The notes under the pieces are model-generated. The model saw only the letters and a list, made by a program, of their open reading frames with translations. It was not told the DNA's origin and did no database searches. The position numbers and the translations under genes were made by a program. 52,619 nucleotides of DNA from Phycisphaerae bacterium (GTDB taxonomy: Bacteria > Planctomycetota > Phycisphaerae > Phycisphaerales > Phycisphaeraceae), in assembly GCA_030426385.1 (NCBI GenBank), contig JAUHYI010000025.1:1-52619 (forward strand), read 5' to 3'. Shown piece by piece: positions 7,642-14,322 of this stretch. Position 1 is the first letter of the stretch, and each line of letters begins with the position of its first letter.

Positions 7642-7827
7642 GTTAGCCGCCGCCCTTGGGCGGCGCGTGGGTGGTTTGTTCAATGACATAACGCGTTTTG
7701 CATAATACGCGAACGTACCGCAATCCGGCCTGGTCGCTTACGTGACCAAGCCAGCGTAAATATCATGAGCATGAGGCCAAAAATTTTGCAAAATGCTCTA
7801 ACGCGCCGCCCAAGGGCGGCGGCTAAC
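7642..7827. repeat. Inverted REP pair around a second dispersed element
   Basis: GTTAGCCGCCGCCCTTGGGC with GGCGCG (7642-7667) and its inverse GCCGCCCAAGGGCGGCGGCT (7802-7827) enclose about 135 bp, which contain the element at 7719-7802. The left arm touches the folP start codon. Confidence 0.8.
7719..7802. repeat. Palindromic dispersed element, copy 1
   Basis: GCAATCCGGCCTGGTCGCTT, ACGTGACCAAGCCAGCGT, an AATAT block, GAGGCCAAAAATTTTGCAAA and TGCTCTAAC. The same blocks occur in the same order at 32681-32756, over about 80 bp. The central part is a degenerate copy of the perfect palindrome found there. Confidence 0.75.
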
Positions 7828-7905
7828 ACAATATCGCGCTCTATCGCCAGATCATCAATCATGCGTTAACCGTCACGGCGAACGCCATTTATGCGATTTA
7901 TGCGA

Positions 7906-8976
7906 TCACTTGATCTTGACTTCGCTGCCCTTGGCAGCAGATTCGTAGATGCCGTCGAGCATTTTCTGGACCATCAGGCCATGCTCAGCGCCGATGATGC
8001 TGGGCTTGTTGTAGGCGGAATGGTCGACGAAGTCGCGAAGCTTGGCGAACATCAGGGTGTCCATGTCATCCTTGGGCATGTACTCGGGCGAGATGTTTTT
8101 CATAAATCCAGCATCATCGCGATAGATGATGGACTTGTCCCAGTTGCCGCCGCCCTTGGTGCCCATGACTTCGAAGTTCCAGCGATTCTCGAGATGGCCG
8201 GCAAAACTGGCTTCGATCGACAGCATGGCACCATTGTCGAAGCGAATCTGGCCGACAGCCAGGTCTTCGACGTTGTAGGTTTTGTGATCCCAGTTGGGCC
8301 ACATGGATCGGGTTTTACCGCTGGATTTGTTGCCCATGTAGGTCCAGGTCTGGCCGAATGCGGAAACGGGTTTGGGCGAGCCCATGGTGTAGTGGGCGAC
8401 TTCCATGATGTGGACGCCGATGTCGATCATAGGACCGCCACCTTGCAATTCCTTTCGGCCGAACACGCCCCAGTTGGGGATTCCGCGACGACGCAGTGCC
8501 TGACAACGGGCATACATGATGTCGCCGAATTGGCCCGCGTCGATCGCTTCCTTGAGATACTGGGTTTTGGCGTCATAGCGCCATTGGAACCCGATGCACA
8601 GCTTTTTACGGGCTTTTTTAGCTGCCGCGATCATGGCGTTGGCTTCTTTGACGTTCATCGCCAGGGGCTTTTCAACCACAGCGTGGCAGCCGGCCTGCGA
8701 TGCAGCGATCGAGGCTGGGGCATGCATGCCGTTGGGCGTACAGATGTCCACGCCGTCAATGCCGATCTGTTTGGCATCGGCGAGCATCTTTTTATAGTCC
8801 GTAAACGTGTGCTCAATGCCGTATTGTTCCTGGCGCGCGGCCAGACCTTTTTCAGACACATCCGCCGCGGCGACGATCTCCACGTCGTCCATCTTTTTAT
8901 AGGCTTCCATATGGGCGCCTGCAATACCACCGGCTCCGATAAATGCCACACGAAACTTTTTAGATTTACGAGCCAT
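7906..8976 (-). CDS. Gfo/Idh/MocA family NAD(P)-dependent oxidoreductase
   Basis: 356 residues from ATG at 8976, chosen because AAAGG lies about ten bases upstream and MARKSKKFRVAFIGAGGIAG begins the Rossmann fold directly. GAGGIAGAH is the dinucleotide loop, and VVEKPLAMN carries the family's EKP Lys. The C-terminal alpha/beta domain follows (GGGPMIDIGVHIMEVAHYTMG), whose Asp-x-x-x-His pair is typical of the active site. Such enzymes oxidise or reduce sugars, inositols or their derivatives; planctomycetes carry many paralogues used on complex carbohydrates. No neighbouring gene identifies the substrate. It is separated from folP by repeats and appears monocistronic. Confidence 0.92.
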   Translation of the reverse strand: MARKSKKFRVAFIGAGGIAGAHMEAYKKMDDVEIVAAADVSEKGLAARQEQYGIEHTFTDYKKMLADAKQIGIDGVDICTPNGMHAPASIAASQAGCHAVVEKPLAMNVKEANAMIAAAKKARKKLCIGFQWRYDAKTQYLKEAIDAGQFGDIMYARCQALRRRGIPNWGVFGRKELQGGGPMIDIGVHIMEVAHYTMGSPKPVSAFGQTWTYMGNKSSGKTRSMWPNWDHKTYNVEDLAVGQIRFDNGAMLSIEASFAGHLENRWNFEVMGTKGGGNWDKSIIYRDDAGFMKNISPEYMPKDDMDTLMFAKLRDFVDHSAYNKPSIIGAEHGLMVQKMLDGIYESAAKGSEVKIK

Positions 8977-9609
8977 GTTCACAGACCTTTCATAATGCCG
9001 ACCGAACAAGTCGCGCCGGGGGCGTCGAATGAATAAAACCATCTCAGGGATGAGCGGATAACGAGAAACAGTTGCGGCGCACAGCTCGCAGTGTTTGCGC
9101 ATTATGGTTACACAAGCGATGTGATGCAAACCGCCGCCCCAAAGTCGGCCGTTGAATTTTCACCGCATATACTGGACAAACTACGTTTAATGGTGTTCAA
9201 TAATGTGTTCGGCCCGACTCGCCGCCTGTATCTCCCGATCGGAGCAATCCCGACCATGCCCCCGATGATCGCATCACCTGATAAATCTGTGGGGCCCCAA
9301 ACGGGCGAGAACCGAAATAATGGGATAAAGATGGAATGCCACACCGATTCCAAACGAAGGCCCCCGTATTACAATGGGGCAGACAACAGAATCGCGGGGA
9401 GCGATGTGGCGCAAAATGCCGGGGACAAATTGGGGGAGATTGCAAGGAATAACACGGGGGCATTGGGCGAAATACAGCGGCGAAAAATTGGGGGAGATAT
9501 TGCAGGGGGAATGTGTGGAAGGGATGTGTGGGGGAGTATGGGGGTAATGTGGGGGGGGGAAATGTGGGGGGGAAATGTGGGGGGAAAATGTGGGGGGGTG
9601 GAGTAGCGC
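8977..9609. other. Divergent intergenic region before the ExbB/ExbD cluster
   Basis: About 630 bp between the oxidoreductase and the VWA gene. The last 100 bp are a G-tract array. Open frames through it (for example 9091-9606 plus) have repeat-driven, Gly/Trp/Met-rich translations and are not supported as genes. No promoter can be placed with confidence. Confidence 0.55.
9505..9603 (+). repeat. G-tract array in the leader of the VWA gene
   Basis: From 9547 there are four runs of six to nine G separated by AAATGT or AAAATGT, a canonical potential G-quadruplex on the coding strand. It ends about seven bases before the ATG at 9610. Sparser G5 runs with the same spacers extend up to about 9430. 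Such a structure so close to the start codon would be expected to affect translation initiation. Confidence 0.85.
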
Positions 9610-10644
9610 ATGATTGGGCCTTGGCTTGGATTTGCGGAACAACCGACCAACCCGCCGACTGGCGAGGTCGATATGGATACGTCGTCGTATGACGAGGACG
9701 TGACGGTCGGCAGCGAAGTCAACGCGGTGGTCATGGTGTTGTTGCCATGGTCGATCGCGGTCCTGATGCACGTGGGCATTGTGTTGTTAGCCCTGTTCGT
9801 GACATGGTCCACCATCACGCAGGTCGACGACGAGGAAATCATCATTCCGTCAGCCCGTCTGAGCGCCACACCTGGTGCACCGCTGACGATGAAAACGACG
9901 ACCAAGCAACTCACGCGCAAGACCAGCAGCACCAGCCGCAGCCTCTCACGCAGTAAATCCCAATCGCAATCGACCCTGACCAGCCCCACCTCCAGCCAAA
10001 CCTCATTGGTCGGCCTCGCGGGCGCTGCACCCAGTGCTAAATCCAATCCATTCGGCAAGGTGATTCGACCGGCAGGCGATTTTTCCGCGAGCATGTACGG
10101 CACCGGCGGCAATGCCAAAAAACTGGCCTACCTCATCGATGCCTCCGGCTCACTGATCGACACCTTGCAATTCGTGATGCTCGAACTCAAACGCTCGATC
10201 AACGAACTCAAAGAAGCCCAAAGCTTCACCGTCATCTTTTTCCAAGGCGATGATGCCGTGGAAGTGCCGCCGCGTGGCCTGAAAAAAGCCACCAACGAAA
10301 ACAAAATGAAAGTGGTCCGTTGGATCGATCCGCGAGCAGGCAACATCGTCGCCGCAGGACAATCCAACCCGGTGTCCGCGCTGAAACTGGCCCTGCGCTA
10401 CAAGCCACAACTGATGTTCATCCTGTCAGACAACATCACCGGCGAAGGACGCTACGAAGTAGACCAACGCCGACTGATCTACGAAATCGCTCAGGCCAAC
10501 ACCGCGGGCACCAAGATCAACACGATCCAATTCCTCTACAAAGACAAGATTGCTGAATTCAGCAAAGCGACCCTGGAAATCATCGCGGACCAAAGCGGTG
10601 GACAATACAAATTCCTCGACGCCCGCGAACTAGGCATCCAATAA
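9610..10644 (+). CDS. Membrane-anchored VWA-domain protein
   Basis: 344 residues. One membrane helix around residues 40-60 (VVMVLLPWSIAVLMHVGIVLL), then a long Ser/Thr/Gln-rich linker, then a von Willebrand A domain from about residue 170 (KLAYLIDASGSLIDTLQ). The MIDAS triad D177-x-S179-x-S181 is present, so it may bind a divalent cation. A downstream ATG at 9673 (MDTSSYDEDV) is an alternative start. The protein is the first gene of a cluster with ExbB and ExbD homologues, which suggests it couples to a proton-driven envelope machine. Planctomycetes often carry such clusters, but their function is not established. The TonB-like layout (helix plus long disordered linker) is notable. Confidence 0.8.
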   Translation: MIGPWLGFAEQPTNPPTGEVDMDTSSYDEDVTVGSEVNAVVMVLLPWSIAVLMHVGIVLLALFVTWSTITQVDDEEIIIPSARLSATPGAPLTMKTTTKQLTRKTSSTSRSLSRSKSQSQSTLTSPTSSQTSLVGLAGAAPSAKSNPFGKVIRPAGDFSASMYGTGGNAKKLAYLIDASGSLIDTLQFVMLELKRSINELKEAQSFTVIFFQGDDAVEVPPRGLKKATNENKMKVVRWIDPRAGNIVAAGQSNPVSALKLALRYKPQLMFILSDNITGEGRYEVDQRRLIYEIAQANTAGTKINTIQFLYKDKIAEFSKATLEIIADQSGGQYKFLDARELGIQ

Positions 10645-10768
10645 CCCCCCCACCCCCCCCCCCACGTTTCCCCTGCGCTTTCAATCATGAAGGGGAAACG
10701 TGGGGGGGGGGTGGAGGCGAAATGCGGAGGCAAAAATGTGCGGGGGAATGTGGGGGGGGGGATTTGAT
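10645..10768. repeat. C-tract / hairpin / G-tract between VWA and TPR genes
   Basis: A C-rich stretch begins at the stop codon of the VWA gene. CCCCCCACGTTTCCCCT pairs with AGGGGAAACGTGGGGGG across a 16-base loop, and further G runs (GCGGGGGAATGTGGGGGG) lead toward the next start. It is the clearest case of the pattern of C after a gene and G before the next one. Confidence 0.85.
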
Positions 10769-10823
10769 TTTCGTAAAAATGGACTGATTGTTTATGCCAA
10801 CGATGCCCTTGCCAACCCGATGT

Positions 10824-12035
10824 ATGAAACGGTCGAACCCGCGCTGCGTGTGGATGGGATTGGTGGCCGTGCTGGGATTCATTGGCAGCGTCACGATTGG
10901 GCAAGCAGCTGATGCGGTCAAGCTCGGCGGGTTCTGGATCGAAAACGTGCGCATCATGGAAATCACGCCTGACGCGATTCTGTATGCCAGCGGGACGGGC
11001 CAGGAAGTCTCTCGGCCGTTGTTGGAACTCGAAGGCATCAAGATGTCAGCCTATCCGGCACTGGGTCAGGCGGATGATCTGCTGAGTCAAATGCAGGACG
11101 GGGCAGACAATACCAAAGTCATGCGTCAAGCGGTCAAGGCATTGAATGCCGTGCGTGCCACAGCCAAGGAACGCTGGCTGGCCCATTGGGTCGGACTGCG
11201 GGCGATGCAGCTTGAACAACAACTGGGCGATAACGTCGCTGCAGCGCGCAGTTTCCTGCAATTGGCACAGACCGATGCGGATCTGGCCTACCTGAAACAA
11301 CCGCCGGTCAATGCGTATCAAAGTGCCAATGCCGACGAACGCCGACAAATCATCGATCTGTATCGCGGGTCGTTGGGCCGACTCAGCGGTGCCGCCAAGG
11401 TTGTGGTTGGCCAGGTTGTCACCCTGCTAGAAAAAATCGACGCCCAATCGCCCCCTCCCACTTCCCCGACAGATTCCCCAACGGCATCCCCAAGCACTCC
11501 TGCGTCGCCCGCTTCACAAGAGACTGCCCCAGCCACAGGCACACCCAAGGCCGCCGCGAGTACGAATGTGTTGGCCCCGCTGGTGAATGCCGCCAATGCC
11601 GGACAGCCCGAGGCCGCGGTGCTGTTGCCGGTGGGTACGCCGAGCAATGACCCGGTTGCCAAGCTGTTGCGTGAAGGCAAGTTCGACCAGGCTCGCGACA
11701 TGTTGAACAAAACCCTCAACGGATCGGGCGCCCGCATGTCGATGCGACTGTACCAATTGGGGGTCGCCCAACTGGCCAAAGCCGAAGACACGAAAAACGA
11801 AAGCGACTATATGGATGCCGGGCTGAGTTTTGCTCGAGTCCTGATCTATTTCCCGGACACGACCGCGTGGGTCGGGCCCAGCATGGCCGAGTTGGCATAC
11901 ATTCATCAGAAAATCGGCCAACCTGCCAAGGCTGCCGATTTGTACGATAATGCCATTAATAGTCTGGATGAAGAAGAAGACCCTGCGTATTTCGCCCGGG
12001 TCCAACAACTCCGTGAAACCATCTCAAACCCGTAA
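10824..12035 (+). CDS. Secreted TPR-like protein of the ExbB/ExbD cluster
   Basis: 403 residues from ATG at 10824, chosen because MKRSNPRCVWMGLVAVLG begins a clean signal peptide that ends at GQAADA. The mature part starts with a small beta-type segment (VKLGGFWIENVRIMEITPD). Helical repeats, a Pro/Ser/Thr linker at about residues 215-245, and a second helical repeat region with TPR-like PSMAELAYIHQKIGQPAKAA near the end follow. No enzymatic motif is seen. Position between the VWA and ExbB genes and the periplasmic location suggest a scaffold or adaptor of the same complex. Confidence 0.75.
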   Translation: MKRSNPRCVWMGLVAVLGFIGSVTIGQAADAVKLGGFWIENVRIMEITPDAILYASGTGQEVSRPLLELEGIKMSAYPALGQADDLLSQMQDGADNTKVMRQAVKALNAVRATAKERWLAHWVGLRAMQLEQQLGDNVAAARSFLQLAQTDADLAYLKQPPVNAYQSANADERRQIIDLYRGSLGRLSGAAKVVVGQVVTLLEKIDAQSPPPTSPTDSPTASPSTPASPASQETAPATGTPKAAASTNVLAPLVNAANAGQPEAAVLLPVGTPSNDPVAKLLREGKFDQARDMLNKTLNGSGARMSMRLYQLGVAQLAKAEDTKNESDYMDAGLSFARVLIYFPDTTAWVGPSMAELAYIHQKIGQPAKAADLYDNAINSLDEEEDPAYFARVQQLRETISNP

Positions 12036-12083
12036 AGAAAAGTCATTCCCCGTTTCTGTTTACCGTTGGATTGATACCACAAC

Positions 12084-12929
12084 ATGAGCGTACAACCTAC
12101 CCCTAAAAAATCGTTCTCCGCCATGGGCCTGACCTCCCCCGTTCGCCGCATCATGGCCATGACCGCTGCGATGGCAATCATCGCAACGGCCACCAGCCCC
12201 GCCATGGCCCAGGAAAATGCCAGTAGTAACACCAGTGTGTTCCAGATGTTTTTCTGGTCCAGCGATATCCTCGGCCTGCTCATCATCTACATCCTGCTGT
12301 TCATGTCGGTGGCCGTGTTCGCCTTGTCGGCCCAGTATCTGCTCAAGTACCGCCGCGTCGCGATGATCCCTGAACAGACGCAAACTGAAATCGAATCCAT
12401 GTTGGCCGAAAAGCAATACCGCGAAGCGATTGACTATGCCAACGAAGACACCAGCTATCTCGGCAAGCTACTAAGCTCAGCCATGAATGAAGCCGCCAAC
12501 GGCCACGGCGCGATGGAACGAGCCATCGAAGAAACCGGCGATGCCGAAACATCACGATATTTACGGCCCATCGAATTGCTCAATGTGTTGGGCAACATCG
12601 CTCCCATGCTCGGCCTGTTCGGGACGGTCTACGGCATGATCGTGGCGTTCCAACAATTGGTCGCCGCCGGCGGCAAGCCTGATCCGGCAAGTCTGGCAGC
12701 GGGTATTTCAACCGCACTGGTCACCACGTTCTGGGGACTGATCGTGGCCATGCCCGCACTGGCGGCCTATGCGTTGATCCGCAATAAAATTGACGCACTG
12801 ACCAGCGAAGGGTTGCTCGTGGCCGAAGAATTGATCAGCCCGTTCAAGCCCAGTGGTAAAAAAAGTTCGTCATCAAGCAGCAGTTCAAGCCGACCGCGGG
12901 CCACGCCGAATCCTGACGTAGAATCCTGA
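12084..12929 (+). CDS. exbB: MotA/TolQ/ExbB-type proton channel protein
   Basis: 281 residues. A cleavable-type signal sequence (AMTAAMAIIATATSPAMAQ) is followed by three membrane helices at about residues 60-85, 175-200 and 215-240. The family core LNVLGNIAPMLGLFGTVYGMI and the following GISTALVTTFWGLIVAMPAL match TolQ/ExbB, including the Thr and Gly residues lining the proton path. The C-terminus is a Ser run. By family it forms the inner-membrane channel that couples proton flow to movement of an envelope partner. It lies 48 bp after the TPR gene and 103 bp before exbD, consistent with one transcript. The N-terminal signal is typical of the long planctomycete version. Confidence 0.92.
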   Translation: MSVQPTPKKSFSAMGLTSPVRRIMAMTAAMAIIATATSPAMAQENASSNTSVFQMFFWSSDILGLLIIYILLFMSVAVFALSAQYLLKYRRVAMIPEQTQTEIESMLAEKQYREAIDYANEDTSYLGKLLSSAMNEAANGHGAMERAIEETGDAETSRYLRPIELLNVLGNIAPMLGLFGTVYGMIVAFQQLVAAGGKPDPASLAAGISTALVTTFWGLIVAMPALAAYALIRNKIDALTSEGLLVAEELISPFKPSGKKSSSSSSSSSRPRATPNPDVES

Positions 12930-13032
12930 ATGCCCATGGCCATGACAAGCCAACCGCGAGCGTTCGGAATCATGCCGCATTGCACGAGCCGGGTAAAAAC
13001 AAACAACACTTGAGTACTGCGAGTACTGATCG

Positions 13033-13554
13033 ATGGCCAGCAAAATATTCCACCGCGGACCGACATCGCCTGAGATGAACATGACGCCGTTGATCGACGT
13101 GACGTTTCAGTTGATCATCTTTTTCATGCTGGTGAACAACATCATCGCCGAAGAGTCGGTGCAAATGTTCGTGCCCCAATTGGCGAATCCGAAAACGCGC
13201 GAGATGGGCGAAATGGAACGCATCGTGGTCAATGTCAAGCCCGTGGAATTCACACGCAACAACCGCGATATGGATGAGCCTGCCAACTGGGACGCCAGCG
13301 CGATCGGCGTCAAAGTCGGGCTGCGCGATTTTGCCGTCGGCGATAGCGAAGCCATTACCGAAGCCCTGAAGCAAGCCGTCTCCGAATCGCCCCGCGCTGA
13401 AGATGGAAAAAGCACACTCGAAGTATTGCTGCGTGCTGATGCCGCAATCCGATACGACGAAATCCAACCCGTGATGGCCGCCATTACCGCCGCACAAATC
13501 GGAAAAATCCATCTGGTGGCCTACATGCCCGACGAAGGGCCGGGCTCAAAATAG
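13033..13554 (+). CDS. exbD: ExbD/TolR-type biopolymer transport protein, copy 1
   Basis: 173 residues. A short N-terminus, then PLIDVTFQLIIFFMLV with Asp22 at the start of the single membrane helix, the residue expected to carry protons in this family, followed by a periplasmic domain. It should combine with the preceding ExbB. No Shine-Dalgarno is evident. The 103-bp gap upstream contains GAGTACTG twice (13012-13028). Its periplasmic domain is longer than in classical ExbD (about 140 residues). Confidence 0.9.
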   Translation: MASKIFHRGPTSPEMNMTPLIDVTFQLIIFFMLVNNIIAEESVQMFVPQLANPKTREMGEMERIVVNVKPVEFTRNNRDMDEPANWDASAIGVKVGLRDFAVGDSEAITEALKQAVSESPRAEDGKSTLEVLLRADAAIRYDEIQPVMAAITAAQIGKIHLVAYMPDEGPGSK

Positions 13555-13663
13555 GTAGTGAGCGGCAAAAAGCGATACGCGATAACCAACAGGCGGCATG
13601 AACTGCAAGCTGCATGAGTTGTATGACGGGAACTGAAGTTCAAAAAAATTGTTGAAACGATCC

Positions 13664-14197
13664 ATGCCTGAGACACAAGTCAAACCCAATTCCAATAACG
13701 ATGCGACCGTGCATCACGAATCGCGCCGATCCAAACGATCGCAGCAGCCCGCGCGCATGCAATTGAATCTCACGTCGATGATCGATGTCATTTTCCAATT
13801 GCTGATCTATTTCGTGGTCACCGCAAGCTTCGCCGCTGGCGAAGGCATCATCACCGCCAAACTGCCCCAGGGCACCGGCGGCGCACCCTCGAAAGCCGAG
13901 CCACCCAAGCAACCGCTCAACATTATCCTCTCGTCGGCAGGCACATTCGGCTACAACATCGGCATCCAAAATCAGCCCGCAGCGCCGCGAGATTTTGAAC
14001 AATTGGCCACCATGCTCGAAGGCCTGCAATTTGACCCCGAACGCGGACGCTCCGGGGCCTACAAACCCGACCATCCCGTAATCATCAAGCCCGCAGGCAA
14101 CGTGCGCTGGCAACATGTGGTCAATGCATTCAACGCCGCGATCACCGCACGCTATTCCAACGTCAGTTTCGCCCAAGCCACCCAAGCCTCCAACTAA
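13664..14197 (+). CDS. exbD: ExbD/TolR-type biopolymer transport protein, copy 2
   Basis: 177 residues from ATG at 13664; a TTG five codons earlier is a weaker alternative. A basic, hydrophilic head (RRSKRSQQPARMQ) precedes MIDVIFQLLIYFVVT with Asp41 entering the membrane helix. The periplasmic domain differs strongly from copy 1, so the two probably form a heteromeric stator-type unit or serve different partners. It is 109 bp after copy 1, in the same direction. Confidence 0.9.
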   Translation: MPETQVKPNSNNDATVHHESRRSKRSQQPARMQLNLTSMIDVIFQLLIYFVVTASFAAGEGIITAKLPQGTGGAPSKAEPPKQPLNIILSSAGTFGYNIGIQNQPAAPRDFEQLATMLEGLQFDPERGRSGAYKPDHPVIIKPAGNVRWQHVVNAFNAAITARYSNVSFAQATQASN

Positions 14198-14232
14198 CCC
14201 CCCCACCCACCCACGCCCTACGCCGCCCCCAC
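14197..14232 (+). repeat. C-tract repeat after second exbD
   Basis: CCCCCCCACCCACCCACGCC and CGCCCCCACTTTCCC begin right at the stop codon, C-rich on the coding strand. Confidence 0.6.
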
Positions 14233-14322
14233 TTTCCCTCTGCATGAATAATGCCACACGCTTCCCTGGCATGAATCAACCGCAAAGTCAGCTCAACGAA
14301 CCACGCGAAACACCACGAAATT

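Noticed and set aside
7891..9036. 381-codon plus-strand frame opposite the oxidoreductase
   Set aside because: Shadow of a strongly recognised Gfo/Idh coding sequence.
9091..9606. 171-codon plus-strand frame before the VWA gene
   Set aside because: The second half is repeat-derived (GGEMWGGNVGG), and the first half lacks a recognisable family; better explained as leader DNA.
9369..10118. 249-codon frame antisense to the VWA gene
   Set aside because: It opposes a gene with a clear domain and runs through the G-tract array as Pro/His repeats.
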